A DNA stretch of 64,000 nucleotides from positions 566,001 through 630,000 of the forward strand of contig CAJNDS010002095.1 of assembly GCA_905221605.1 (NCBI GenBank), in the 5' to 3' direction. Shown here piece after piece: positions 10,831 through 21,087 of this stretch. The stretch comes from Symbiodinium natans (lineage: Eukaryota; Sar; Dinophyceae; Suessiales; Symbiodiniaceae). The notes beneath the pieces are model-generated. The model saw only the letters and a program-made list of their open reading frames with translations. It ran no database searches and had not been told where the DNA came from. Made by a program: the position numbers and the translations under genes. Each line of letters starts with the position of its first letter. Position 1 is the first letter of the stretch.

Positions 10831-11199
10831 CTGTTTAGGGTTTAGGGTTTAGGGGCCCAATAACCATGTCACAATACGGGCATCCTTTTTACTGTTGGAT
10901 ATTTGAAAACGGAAATTTAAAAAGAAATAGAAACGCACTGGGCTACCACGTAGGGTGTAGGGTCTTGGGTGTCGGGTGCAGGTTTCAGGGTCGGATTGGC
11001 CCCGCTCAAAATAAGGACTTTTTGACTTTATTTTCTTCGGGTGATGCCATGCCAACACCAAGCCCTAACTTAACTGATCTAGTCTCAGCCCAAAAGCCCC
11101 AGAAACCAGAAACCCTAAACCCTAAACCCTGAACCCTAAACCCTAAACTCTAAACCCTAAACCCTAAACCCTAAACCAGCACCAGATAATGCCCAAAAA

Positions 11200-11265
11200 A
11201 CCTCCACAACCCCATAACTCGGGCTCGAGCCATTGCTTCTCGGTCAGCTGCAGCCTGGGCTCGCA
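11200..11265 (-). CDS. Exon-like segment next to a MITE
   Basis: Minus frame HLRAQAAADREAMARARVMG, helical. It begins within a few bases of the terminal repeat of family-A element 11273-11422, whose CCAAG end supplies the nearest AG. Confidence 0.38.
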
Positions 11266-11272
11266 GATGTTT

Positions 11273-11422
11273 TACTTGGAGGCTCATGGTACTTACTAGT
11301 AACCCATGATAACTGTACCTATAACTGTGCTTATAACCATTTATTAGGGGCACTTGAGGGGCCTTTAAGTGGGTGATAAGTACAGATAAACTTGGTTAAT
11401 AAGTGCCATGAGCCTCCAAGTA
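11273..11422. mobile_element. MITE-like element, family A, complete
   Basis: About 150 bp bounded by inverted repeats TACTTGGAGGCTCATGGTAC / GTGCCATGAGCCTCCAAGTA, with inner blocks CTGTACTTATAACC and GGGCTTATAAG(C/T)GGGTTATAAGTAC shared by the other copies. No protein. The left end touches an exon-like segment. Confidence 0.88.
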
Positions 11423-11893
11423 GGGTTAGCTTGATAGTGCTTCGCAGGGACTTAGTTAATCATACCGTGCAGCCCCCAATATCCGCCTTTGGGCATTGTG
11501 TAGACGGCACCCAGCAATTAATTCCGTAGCTCTCAATTAGGAACGACTGAGTCATTATCGAGCCAATGACTGTGAACCTCCTGTTGTTGCTTTCGGCTTC
11601 AGCGTGATTCTTGGAGCTAGCAGATGGCCCCAAGCTTGCTTCGGGCTGCAAACCTTCACTTGTCAGTACCAATGCGGTTTAGGGTGTAGGGTGTAGGGTT
11701 TCGGGTTTCGGGTTTGGGCGTTGAAAAAACCTCAATGGTCCCGTGTGCGCCGGGCTTGGGAGTCTCTCAAGATGGCTGTAGCAAGTGGTCTGGAAAGGGT
11801 TGCGATCCGCAAAAGCCGCAGCAGGGCTGACGTGCGCAGATGGGGCCACCATGATGTTGACGCCGTCGAAGGGCAAGTGCACACTTCGCATTG

Positions 11894-12002
11894 CCCTAAG
11901 GGTCCATGTACCTCATTATTATATACTTGGGCCCTAAAGTCCCTGTATAGGAGGTATTTCAAGGCCCAAGTATATAATAATTAGGTACATGGACCCTTAG
12001 GG
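11894..12002. mobile_element. MITE-like family E (long hairpin)
   Basis: A 109-bp near-perfect inverted repeat: CCCTAAGGGTCCATGTACCT ... AGGTACATGGACCCTTAGGG, with TATACTTGGGCC arms. Confidence 0.9.
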
Positions 12003-12317
12003 TATCAGTCAGCTACCCCGGTCCGTGCCTGCAAGAAGTCTCTACCGTAGCAACCGCAACCCGCGTTCAAGCCTGAGATGGGCGAGCACTGTCCACATGA
12101 TGCTCAAACTGGGAGGGGCGTGTGGGTTATCTAGAAAAGTAAGGCCAACTCGGGACAGACGCGGACCCCGAACCATCAACAAATGGCCACCCTCCAAACC
12201 CCAAGCCCCTCCTTGAAAGCCTAAAACCCTTCACCCTAACTGCCCTCCACCCTCTAAACCCTCTAAAACCCTCAACCCGACCCTGCACCCTTGAAACTTG
12301 AAACTTGAAACTTGAAA

Positions 12318-12437
12318 ATTGAAACCCTAAACCCTAAACCCTAAACCCTAAACCCTAGACCCTAGACCCTAGACCCTAAACCCTAAACCCTAAACCCTAA
12401 ACCCTAAACCCTAAACCCTAAACCCTAAACCCTAAGC
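12318..12437 (-). repeat. Telomere-type tract (CCCTAAA)n
   Basis: Seventeen units, with three CCCTAGA variants in a row. Preceded by four copies of TTGAAAC (12292-12325). Confidence 0.96.
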
Positions 12438-12441
12438 ACCA

Positions 12442-12507
12442 GCACCACCACCATGTCTCGGCTGCCGGCCCATCGGGGCCGAACCTACCACGCGGATGAC
12501 CTGCGGG
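12442..12507 (+). CDS. Exon-like segment with possible start Met
   Basis: Plus frame after CCTAAG|: ...MSRLPAHRGRTYHADDLR, donor CGGGA|GTTTAGGG. The ATG could begin a protein. No AG|G acceptor. Confidence 0.35.
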
Positions 12508-12800
12508 AGTTTAGGGTTTAGGGTTTGGGGTTTAGGGTTTAGGGTTTGGGGTTTAGGTTTGGGGTTTAGGGTTTGGGGTTTAGGGTTTAGGGTTTAGGGT
12601 TTGGGGTTTGGGGTTTGGGGTTTAGGGTTTAGGGTTTGGGGTTTGGGGTTTGGGGTTTAGGGTTTGGAGTTTCGGGTTTAGGTTTTGGGGTTTAAGGGTT
12701 CAGGTTTTAGGTTTTAGGGTTTAGGGTTTGGGGTTTGGGGTTTCGAGTTTAGGGTTTAGGGTTTAGGTTTTAGGGTTTGGTGTTTAGGGCTAGGGGCTTA
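12508..12800 (+). repeat. Longest telomere-type tract (about 290 bp)
   Basis: About forty TTTAGGG and TTTGGGG units, increasingly decayed to the right. With the tract to its left it forms a 400-bp inverted pair around a 70-bp exon-like segment. Confidence 0.96.
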
Positions 12801-13078
12801 GGGCCAAGCTTAGGGTTCAGGCTGCCGGTGATGAGGCTTTCAGGTGCTTCGGTGTCCCTTTCCTGGGACCCTAAAGGAATCGCAAGGGTTCCGAACTGAA
12901 GGCCTTTAGGGTTCAGGGTTTAGGGTTTAGGGTTTAGGGTTTAGGGTTTAGGGTTTAGGGTTTAGGGTTTAGGGTTTCATCAAGCATAATTGGGGGCACA
13001 CCCCGAACACTCCAAAAAGCGCGCATGAAACCTTCACATTTAAACTCTGTGACGGCTCTGTTGATGCCTTGCCTGGAC

Positions 13079-13145
13079 CCCCAAAGTATGTAAAGTAGCG
13101 GTCCTTTTTTGTGTGGTTGTTGGGCTTTGTTGTACATACTTTGCT
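13079..13145. mobile_element. Short repeated element, family G
   Basis: Inverted ends CCCAAAGTATGTAA / TGTACATACTTTG about 65 bp apart. Related copies near 17509, 20789 and 48757. Confidence 0.75.
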
Positions 13146-13394
13146 ATACTCCCCTTATTAAAATAATTCCCAAGGAGGATATAGTTTGGGGTCCAGGTAT
13201 GAATCTTGAAGACCTGAATTGCAGCTGAAGCAGCCCTCCGTGGCACACTGAACCTTCTAAACCCTAAGACCTCAAGGCCTCAGGGTTTAGGGTCTAGGGT
13301 TTAGGGTTAAACCCTACTAAACCCTGAAGCCATCACCCCAAAGGACCCAAACCCTAAACCCTAATCCCTGAAGCCTAAACTGGGTTTAGGGTGT

Positions 13395-13955
13395 TCCACT
13401 CAGCAGCCAGGGCTTCGAACCGAAACATCCACATTACCCTCTTCGCAATCTGTCAGGGCAGCCAGGCACGAGGCGACGTGGGTTTTCCCAACCCCTAAGT
13501 GAAATGCGTGAAAGAGGTCGAAGGCGAAGAGGCTCGCAGCCTTGCCCGTCTCATGGTCCAAACGGGACAAAGCAGGCGGAACATCCCAAGGTGTTTGCTG
13601 ATGCATCGTGGGCAGCCAAGCAGGGCACTTGCTATGGATCTCCTCAAACGGTACTTTGATCTGCCCCGCTCTGCACAAATGGCAGATGCCTGCCGGTTCC
13701 TTTCTCTTCCTCTTCTTGTTTTGCACAGCCGCTTCGGCCGCTTCGGCCGACCCAGGATCCACACCAGACTTCGTCATGTCGTTGTACGACCGTTTCAAAC
13801 GTCCGCATTTGTGCAAAAAACTCCAGTCGCCCACAACATTCAAAACTGCCATGAAGCCCTTGCGCCCAGTCTTTGTGTCGACCACGCCCTGTGTGGACAT
13901 GTGCAAGGCCTCGCTGGCAGCATGATCCAGAACCGCGTCAAACACAGCAGGGTCC
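13395..13955 (-). pseudogene. Broken mobile-element-type protein with CHLC motif
   Basis: A minus-strand frame starting near 13955 contains GICHLCRAG, then a Trp/Pro-rich stretch (PW...PPALSRLD), then FDLFHAFHLGVGKTHVAS. A basic KKRKRK patch precedes the Cys pair. From memory this order resembles a protein family repeated many times in dinoflagellate genomes and suspected to belong to mobile elements; I cannot run the search. A single extra base in the T-run at 13421-13426 shifts the frame: dropping one base lets the coding sense continue as VRFEALAAEW instead of reaching a stop. The fragment is cut by telomere-type sequence at both ends, so it lacks the N- and C-terminal parts. No terminal repeats of an intact element are visible. 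Confidence 0.65.
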
Positions 13956-14050
13956 GAATTAGGGTTTCGGGTTTAGGGCCTATAAACCCTAAACCATGAA
14001 GGCTAAACCCTACTAAACCCCAAACCCTAAACCTTACAGCTTGACTCGAG

Positions 14051-14097
14051 GTGTGCGGCAAGTGGGTGTTCCTCGCCTTCGCGGAACAGGCGCTGGC
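14051..14097 (+). CDS. Exon candidate with GTAAG donor
   Basis: Acceptor CTCGAG|GTG; donor CTGGC|GTAAGC. Reads VCGKWVFLAFAEQAL. Tract on the left is CCCTAAA type. Confidence 0.48.
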
Positions 14098-14309
14098 GTA
14101 AGCCTGTGGACCCGATTGGATCGGGGTACTTCGGGGTTCAGGGATTAGGGTGTAGGTTTTTTAGGGCTCGGATGTATATTTGCTACAAACGGGCTTCCCC
14201 TTTAACCTCGCACTCAACAAAGGGTCCCGGGTACGGAGCTTTATTCACTCAGGCTGCTTCAGGGGCTCCATAAGGAAAAAGCAGACCCACCTAGAAGCTC
14301 GTCCCAGAA

Positions 14310-14660
14310 CCCCGAAACCCTAAAGACCCTATACCCTAAACCCTAACCCCAAACCCTATAAACCCAAAAACCAAAACCCTGATGCCTAAATCCTACACCT
14401 TAAGCCCTATAAACCCTGTAAACCCTGCAAACCCCATAAACCCCGTAAACCCTGCAAACCCTATTTGTTAACCCTAAACTCTGCAAGCCCTGTAAACCCT
14501 GCAAACCCAATAAAAAACTTATAAACCCTATAAACCCTAAACCTTCTAAACCTGTAAACGCTAAACCCTAAGCCCTAACCCTAAAAACCACTAAGCCCTA
14601 ACCCCTAGCCCTAAGAACCCCCAAGCCTTAACCCTAAACCCCAAAAAAACCTAAAGGAAA
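14310..14660 (-). repeat. Decayed telomere-like region with 9-bp units
   Basis: Degenerate CCCTAAA-derived sequence with many AAACCCTGT and AAACCCTAT 9-bp units, about 350 bp. Confidence 0.85.
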
Positions 14661-14680
14661 TAAAGCATGTGTAAGGCTCC

Positions 14681-14868
14681 TACTTGGAGGTTCATGGCAC
14701 TTACTAACCAAGTATAGCTGTACGTATAAACTGTACTTACAACCATGTTAGGGCACTTAAGGGGCTTATAAGCGGGCTATAAGTACTTACCCTAAAACCT
14801 AACCCCTAAACCCTAGACCCTAAACCTTAAACACCCCCTGGTTGATAAGTACCATGAACCTCCAAGTA
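14681..14868. mobile_element. MITE family A with telomeric insert
   Basis: Both terminal repeats are present (TACTTGGAGGTTCATGGCAC / TACCATGAACCTCCAAGTA). About 45 bp of CCCTAAA-type sequence (about 14790-14835) interrupts the right half. Confidence 0.88.
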
Positions 14869-14890
14869 CAACACCGATGCATCCCCTGAG

Positions 14891-14949
14891 GCCACTGCCA
14901 AGTCCAGCGGCCGCAGCCTTGTCGCTGCAGAGGAGCTCCTGGCAGCCTC
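14891..14949 (+). CDS. Exon candidate, Ala/Ser-rich
   Basis: Acceptor CCTGAG|GCC; donor CCTC|GTAGGG. Reads ATAKSSGRSLVAAEELLAA. It follows the right end of family-A element 14681-14868 by about 20 bases. Confidence 0.45.
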
Positions 14950-15471
14950 GTAGGGGCTCTGAGGTTTTGGCGGGTTTAGGGCAAACCCTAAACCCTAAAC
15001 CCTAAACCCTAAACCCCAAACCCTAAACCCTAAACCCTAAACCCAAACCCTGAACTCTGAACCCTAAACCCTAAACCCCAAACCCCAAACCCTAAACGGA
15101 TTCGTTTCGTGGGCACAGGAGGGCTTTCAGGTTTAGTGAAATTTAGGGTCTAGAGTCTAGGGTTTAGGGAGCATTTAGGCGGGCTTTAGCGCCGGGGGTG
15201 TGGGATGTCAGCTATTCGGGTTTGGGACTTGGGCCATGAGGATTCGGCGTTTGGGGTGTGGGATGTCAACGGCTTACGGTTCACTATAGGTTGATCTCAG
15301 ATTGTGAGGCTTCGAGAGTTTGGGCTTCGTTTTGGATGGTTTCGGGCTTGGGTTAGGCTGGCTGTGGGCTCTATAAACCGCGCCTGCACTGACTTCCCTA
15401 AGAGCCGGTTTGGCGTCCAGATTCTTCGAGGAGTTACACCCTAAACCCTAAACCCCAAACCCTAGACCCTA

Positions 15472-15475
<4 letters not shown>

Positions 15476-15506
<31 letters not shown>

Positions 15507-15690
15507 CTTCAGCCCCCCAGAACACCGGCTCCCACACACGGCTAGCCCTAAACCCTAAACCCTAACCCCCTAAACCCTAAACCTAACCCTAAACCCTAAA
15601 CCCTAGACCCTAACCCTAAACCCCCCCCCCCCAAAAAAAAAAAAATATATCCCTTCAGCCCCCCAGAACACCGGCTCCCACACACGAAAC
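15476..15690 (-). repeat. Duplicated poly-C / telomere / unique block
   Basis: A unit of poly-C, poly-A and the unique phrase CCCTTCAGCCCCCCAGAACA...CACACACG occurs twice (about 15477-15541 and 15619-15687), with CCCTAAA units between. The unique phrase is the end of the exon-like segment 15640-15783. Confidence 0.9.
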
Positions 15691-15783
15691 ATGGGGTTCC
15701 GGGCTCGTGCCCGGCAGCTGGGGCATGGTCATACAGTCGATGGAAGGCGCGGTCTGCGGCCAGTATTGCCACCACTTGCTTTA
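15640..15783 (-). CDS. Exon-like open segment with Cys motif
   Basis: An open minus frame reads VVAILAADRAFHRLYDHAPA then GTPCFVCGSRC. No AG|G acceptor is present, so the exact exon is unclear. The last 33 bases or so are duplicated at about 15504-15541, on the far side of a telomeric tract. Confidence 0.4.
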
Positions 15784-15846
15784 GGGTTTAGGGTTTAGGG
15801 TTTAGGGTTTAGGGTTTAGGGTTTAGGGTTTAGGGTTTAGGGTTAC

Positions 15847-15969
15847 TTACTAACCAATTTAACTGTACTTATAACTGTACTTACAACCATACTAGGGCAC
15901 TTATAGGGCTTATAGGTGGGTTATAAGTACAGCTAGAATTGGTTAATGAGTACCATGAACATCCAAGTA
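15847..15969. mobile_element. MITE family A, left end replaced by telomere tract
   Basis: The right end is complete (ACCATGAACATCCAAGTA). The left inverted repeat is missing: TTTAGGG units run straight into the inner block TTACTAACCA. Confidence 0.85.
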
Positions 15970-16436
15970 AGGGGTATAGGGAGGGACCCCTTATGAGGTC
16001 TGGGCTTAAGCAGGGTTTCGGGTTTGGGGTTTAGAGTTTGGGGGTATAATCAGGGACCCTAGTGGAGGTCCCCTATAAAACCCCTGTATATATATATATA
16101 TATATACATGTATACCTTATAGAGTCGCTCAATAGAGCCTCTCTATACCTAAGTAGCCCCTAAATAACCCCTAAATAACCCCTAAGGTCACTAAGAAGGG
16201 AACCTCCTGGTTTCTGGAGATTGCCGGTTCCCCAAACCGCAATCCCAAAAAGCCGAATCAGGAGGTTCAGATGTCTGAAGCCGAAACTGTCCAGCCTTAA
16301 CCTCGACCCAAAGTCCCAAACCCCTAGAGCCCTAAACCCTAAACCCTAAACCCTAAACCCTAAACCGTAAACCCCAACCCTTAAACCCGAAGCCTGATTC
16401 GAGCTATGAAAGCGCTTTCGTTTAGGGTTTAGGGTT

Positions 16437-16524
16437 ATAGGTCATATGAGGGCCCTTAAGGGGCTTATAAGCGGGTTCTAAGTACAGTTGTATATGGGCA
16501 GTAAGTACCATGAACCTCCAAGTA
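16437..16524. mobile_element. MITE family A, right half only
   Basis: Only the inner CCTTAAGGGGCTTATAAG block and the right terminal repeat remain, joined to TTTAGGG sequence on the left. Confidence 0.8.
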
Positions 16525-16658
16525 AGCCGCCCTGACCCCTAAGCCCGGGCACTCCGAGCAAAGGAGGGGTTTAGGGTTAGGGTTTAGGGTTTAGGGTTTA
16601 GGGTTTAGGGTTTAGGGTTTAGGATTAGGGTTTAGGGTTTAGGGTTTGGGGCCCACGC

Positions 16659-16712
16659 CTTCCACTCGCAGCGATGGAGAAAGTTCTGCACAGGCTCGTA
16701 GAGTTCCGGCAC
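16659..16712 (-). CDS. Exon, 18 codons, unknown protein
   Basis: Acceptor CTTGAG|GTG and donor AAG|GCGTGG (GC type) bound VPELYEPVQNFLHRCEWK. It breaks the common flank rule: in the sense direction CCCTAAA-type sequence lies on both sides. Confidence 0.5.
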
Positions 16713-16747
16713 CTCAAGCTTCGACTGAGGTGGAAGTAGCCGAATTT

Positions 16748-16842
16748 GGTTTAGGGTTTAGGGTTTAGGGTTTAGGGTTTAGGGTTTAGGGTTTAGGGTT
16801 TAGGGTTTAGGGTTTAGGGTTTAGGGTTTAGGGTTTAGGGCC
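16748..16842 (+). repeat. Telomere-type tract (TTTAGGG)n
   Basis: Thirteen perfect units. Confidence 0.97.
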
Positions 16843-17086
16843 AGGGCTTAAACGAACTTAACATTGTTTTTATATCTTTGGCGGATGTCATGAACTCGGT
16901 ATGGTTTGGAATGCGGTTGTATGATAAGGCTGCTTAGGGTTTAGGGTTCACTGTTTGGAGCCCCTAAGGCTTGGCACGGTTCTTGGGGGGCCCTAGAACC
17001 CCCTAAACCCTAAACCCTAAACCCTAAACCCTAAACTCCAAACCCTAAACCCTACACTTCCAAGACACCCAAGAGCTTGTAGCCTC

Positions 17087-17194
17087 GGTAGCCCAGTACC
17101 CATGTTATGATAAGGGGGCACCCCTTTTTTGGCTTGGCTACTTTATAGGGGAACCATTCACCCATAAAAGGGTAATGGGCACCACTGGGCTACC
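17087..17194. mobile_element. MITE-like family B, complete
   Basis: Ends GGTAGCCCAGTACCC and CACTGGGCTACC, 108 bp, with the conserved centre GGCTTGGCTACTTTATAGGGGAACC. Confidence 0.85.
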
Positions 17195-17508
17195 AAGTAG
17201 ATCTGTTGGAGTCAACAGTCTACGTCCCTGGGTTTAGGGTCTATGTAGGGTTTGTATAGAGTTTAGCGCTTAGGGGGGTCTAGGCTGTACAGTAGGGTTT
17301 GGGGTTTAGGGTTTCGGTAGGGTTTACATAGGGTTTGGGGTTGAGGACCAGCAGTGGGATGATTTGGAGTGTTTGAGGAAATGCGTCCGGCAATCTGCCT
17401 CATGGCATGACCGGCCTTAGATGAAAGTTACCCGAACGAAATGACAATTTTTCGAGGGCTTGCAGAGTACTTCTGATTGTCGGATTCGCCTGAATCCGAA
17501 GACCTAAG

Positions 17509-17577
17509 CCCCCAAAGTATGTAAAATCCTGGTCCTCTTATGGTTTTGGGCTGTGTTGCTTTTACATACTTTGCGGG
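17509..17577. mobile_element. Short repeated element, family G
   Basis: Ends CCCCAAAGTATGTAAA and TTTACATACTTTGCGGGG, inner TGGTCCTCTTATGG. Confidence 0.75.
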
Positions 17578-17819
17578 GCCCTTTAATCAGAACAGGACCT
17601 GACATTGACACCCAGAAGCCCCGCACACGTCAGCGTGGCTTCTGTGGGATTACAGCCTTTGGGGCTGTGTATATATATATATATAGCATGGGTTGCCCCA
17701 CTTGTTGAGCTAAGATGGTGGGTCTAAACCCCTCTGAAATGATTTTTTGAAAAGATGAAATTCTCAAACCCAGTTAAGGAAAAAACCCTACCCTAAACCC
17801 TAAACCCCAAACCCAAAAC

Positions 17820-17900
17820 CAAGTTAAGGATGCGCACCTCCATGCCATCTTCGATCTCGAAGCTCAAGTTGTTGAAGACCACGAGCAATCGTGGCAAAGC
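17820..17900 (-). CDS. Exon, 27 codons, unknown protein
   Basis: Acceptor AAAAG|GCT and donor AACTTG|GTTTTGGG bound 27 codons with good codon bias: ALPRLLVVFNNLSFEIEDGM then EVRILNL. The donor runs straight into GTTTTGGGTTTGGGGTTTAGGG. Product not recognised. Confidence 0.6.
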
Positions 17901-18270
17901 CTTTTTGAGCAGAGAGGGAGGGAGGGTTTAGGGTACAGGGTATAGGGTATAGGCATAGGGTTTAGGGTTTAGGGTTAAGGTTTTAGGTTTTAGGAATTAG
18001 AGTTTAGGGAGGGAGGGAGGCAGGAGGAGAAAGATACACATGCTTCAAAGAGTAATGACAGTGAGAGAGGGAAGCAACGCCAGGAAACGCCTCAAACACA
18101 GACTGGAACCTGACTAATCCCTAAATATAACTCAAGAGTGTAGAATAGAATTGAATAGACTCGAAGTTTGGATAGAGAAGAAACGGAAAGAACAGAGCAG
18201 AAAAAACCAGCACAGAATAGAACTGGATGTACATCCCTAAGCCCGAGATCTTGAACCCTACATACACCAA

Positions 18271-18380
18271 ACCCTAAGCCCTAAGCCCTAAGCCCTAAGC
18301 CCTAAGCCCTAAGCCCTAAGCCCTAAGCCCTAAGCCCTAAGCCCTAAGCCCTAAGCCCTAAGCCCTAAGCCCTAAGCCCT
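18271..18380 (-). repeat. Homogeneous (CCCTAAG)n variant array
   Basis: About fifteen consecutive copies of the single-base variant CCCTAAG, then CCCTAAA units. Homogenisation of a variant implies local expansion after insertion. Confidence 0.96.
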
Positions 18381-18638
18381 AAACCCTAAACCCTAAACCC
18401 AAGCCCTGAGCCCTAAACCCTTATACGGAGCGCCTCTTGAACGGGATGAGGCGGCTCCGACGAGGCCTGGCGCAACTGAGAGCAGCTCCGAAGGAGAGGG
18501 TGACAGCAAAAGTCTGAGGTTTTAGGGGTCTAGGTTTAGGGCTTAGGGTTTAGGGTTTAGGGTGTAGGGTTTAGGGCCCTTAGACCCTTATATGCTCTAT
18601 GCAAGCCCTTAGAGTGCGCTTTAGGGTTTAGGTTTTAG

Positions 18639-18783
18639 GGTTAGTTCCATGGTCCGTTACTATGGCCCCTTTTACTTGGGGACCCCTGAAAAAAAAAGAA
18701 AAAACCTTGTATACCCTACACAACCCAAGGGCCCATGCTTCAGAACCCTTTAATTAAGGGTTAAGGGAGGGGCCGAAGCCCTC
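18639..18783. mobile_element. MITE family D, diverged
   Basis: Contains TTCCATGGTCCGTTAC and GGGCCCATGCTTCAGAACCC; right end altered. Confidence 0.7.
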
Positions 18784-19090
18784 TTGAAGCTTTGGGGTTT
18801 GGGGTTTAGGGTTTAGGGTTTGGGGTTTAGGGTTTAGGGTTTAGGGTTTAGGGTTTAGGGTTTGGGGTTTAGGGTTGAGGGCTTAGGGGCCCCGAGGCCC
18901 TGTGGCCCTCATCCTTGAACCTTAAGGCTCTTAAACCCTCTAGGTGGCCGTACTCTAAGGTATGGTTTGGGCTTTTAGGGTTTAGGGTTTAGGGTTTAGG
19001 GTTTAGGGTTTTGGGTTTTGGGTTTCGGGTTCAAGGAGCTTCCAAGCGGGCGCCATAGTCTCATGTAGCCACGTCCCTCCAAATGGCTAC

Positions 19091-19137
19091 AGCCTCTGCA
19101 TGAGCCCAGAAACCACGCCCCACGCAAAGGTGTCGCC
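19091..19137 (-). CDS. Exon candidate, GDTFAWGVV
   Basis: Acceptor GTTAG|GGC lies inside telomere-type sequence; donor AGGCT|GTAGC. The frame reads GDTFAWGVVSGLMQR, loosely like the helix after the APE segment of protein kinases (D-x-FA-x-G-V). Too short to assign. Confidence 0.4.
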
Positions 19138-19307
19138 CTAACCCTAAACCCTAAACCCTAAACCGTAAACCGTAAACCCTAAACCCTAAACCCTCCAAGC
19201 TCCAAGGCAGCTGCGGGCACACTCCGGACTTCTGAGGCATCCATCACGACACTCATGTGGCGTCGACGGCATGAATCTCGAAGACGCAGCCCACGCCGGA
19301 TTCAAAC

Positions 19308-19475
19308 TCTCAAGTTCGAGGCGAATGCATCGACAACAGGCTCATATCTAACAGTCACGGCCATCTTTCCTCCAGAGAAGTGAATGGACCAGTGACGCAC
19401 GCTTTCCCGAATGGGCTGTCGTGTCGGTGTCACGTCTTTTCCCGTCAGCGCAATGCAGAAGCTTGATGTCTCCCC
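19308..19475 (-). CDS. Exon, 56 codons, unknown protein
   Basis: The longest well-formed single exon outside the aldolase gene. Acceptor CAGAG|GGGG and donor TTGAGA|GTTTGA flank exactly 56 open codons, beginning GETSSFCIALTGKDVTPTRQ and containing SVRHWSIHFSGGKMAVTVRY. No family recognised. A neighbouring open minus segment (about 19193-19262, MSVVMDASEVRSVPAAALEL) may belong to the same gene. Confidence 0.65.
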
Positions 19476-20055
19476 CTCTGCGTTCATAGGGCATTCTAGG
19501 GTTTCGAGGGGTTCATAGGGCTTAAAGGGCATTATCGGGTCTAGAGGGTTTTTGTTCATAGGGCTTAGAGGGTGCAGAGGGTTTATAGCTGGGTTTAGAG
19601 GGTTGATCGCCTCTGTCGCTGTCAACATTGCCGTTGCTCGATACGGCGATGCTTCCCTATACTTCCATTGACCTAATGGCCGTGTCCAGGGTTTCGGGTT
19701 TGGGGTTTAGGCTTAGGGTTTGGGGTTTTTGATTCTTCCTGCGCGATGCCAGGGTTTGGAGCCCACCGAGCTCCTAAATCCTTCAAGCCACCGAAGCCCT
19801 TTCAGCCTTGCAAATCCTAAAAAACCCCACCCCCCCAAGCCTCAATCCCTAAATCCTTTAAACCCTGTAAACCCTGTAAACCCTATAAACCACATCCTGT
19901 AAACCTTGTACAACCTATAAACCCTCACCACAAACCCTATAGACCAGTAATCCCTAAACCTGAACCCCAAACCCCAATATCTTAAGGATGTATATGGATC
20001 CTTAAACCCTAAACCCTAAACCCTAAACCCTAAACCCTAAACCCTAAACCTTTAG

Positions 20056-20144
20056 GATGCCTGCGCCTGCTTCTGACGGAGAAAGGTCGCCAGATTTGGG
20101 ACCTCGTCGAGAGGAGAGGCGGCTTCAACCCAAAGTGGCTGAGG
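20056..20144 (+). CDS. Exon, unknown protein, TTTAG|G acceptor
   Basis: The acceptor CTTTAG|GA is a telomere-type unit; donor CTGAGG|GTTTAGG is another. Reads CLRLLLTEKGRQIWDLVERR then GGFNPKWLR with strong codon bias. Confidence 0.55.
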
Positions 20145-20879
20145 GTTTAGGATGTCGCAAGCCCTAAACCCTAAACCCTAAACCCTAAACCCTAAACCCT
20201 AAACCCTAAACCCCCTCGCCCCTTAGCTTCCCCCCATAAGAAAAGGTTACTACTCAAGGATAATTAAGCCTAAGTAAGGTTGCTTAAGGGGGTTTCCGAA
20301 AAAGGGGTAACCTTTTTGGGAGGTTCCCTTTCAGGGATTCTTTTCTATTTGGGGTCGAAAACGGGCACCCATATTTTGGGAAATGCCCATATCGCAGACC
20401 CGGAATCCTAAACCGGTCTGGGTCGAGGTACCTGCTCTATGGGCACATGGACGAAGCATCAACTCGAGATTCGAGCTACTCTGTAGGGATTTAATTATGT
20501 CTAGGGTTTCAGATTTTTTGAGGACAGGATTTAGAGTTTACGGGGTCTGGGGCGTTTGGGGGCAGGATTTAGGGAATACAGGGTTGGGGGTTTTGGGGGC
20601 AGGATTTCCGCTTTTGGCGCCAGAGGGTGTGAAGATCAGATTATTTCGGGTTTTGGGTTTTAAAGTTTAGGGTTCAGGGTTCACTTACGGCGGAAGTCTG
20701 GCTCGCAAGAGTCTTGGCTTCAGGGGGGAGCCCAAGATGGGGAAGGAGCTGAAGCCTCATCCCTTAAACCATCAGCCCTACCTGGACTCCCAAAGTATGT
20801 AAACAAAACAAGCCCATAGTAAAAGGACACGAAGGGGGCTATAGAAACTGTTGCAGCAGCCCTAAACCCTAAACCCTTA

Positions 20880-21020
20880 ACCCAAAACCCCTAACCCCTA
20901 AACCCTAAACCCCTAAACCCCTAAACCCCTAAACCCCTAAACCCCTAAACCCCTAAACCCCTAAACCCCTAAACCCCTAAACCCCTAAACCCCTAAACCC
21001 TAAACCCTAAACCCTAAACC
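20880..21020 (-). repeat. Homogeneous (CCCCTAAA)n 8-bp array
   Basis: About thirteen 8-bp CCCCTAAA units, the motif reported for Chlamydomonas telomeres, then 7-bp units. Here it is a local variant. Confidence 0.95.
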
Positions 21021-21087
21021 CCTTCAGCAGGAGCACCTTCGACTTGAGCATGGCCATGTGGCGCAGGAACTTCCACAGGTGCGCCTC
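21020..21087 (-). CDS. Exon, 22 codons, unknown helical protein
   Basis: Acceptor CCCAAG|GAG, donor at AAGGG|GTTTAGGG. The frame EAHLWKFLRHMAMLKSKVLL has G or C at nearly every third position. The plus frame over it is also open, but its codon bias is poorer. Confidence 0.55.

Noticed and set aside
11894..12002. Rho-independent terminator or miRNA hairpin
   Set aside because: The same palindrome occurs three times with conserved ends, so a small mobile element is the better reading; miRNA origin cannot be excluded without small-RNA data.
13499..13999. 166-codon plus frame
   Set aside because: Opposite strand of the CHLC-motif relic, where the minus frame has the recognisable motifs.
18271..18420. 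CRISPR array
   Set aside because: Regular short units with no spacers; simple tandem repeat in a eukaryotic context.
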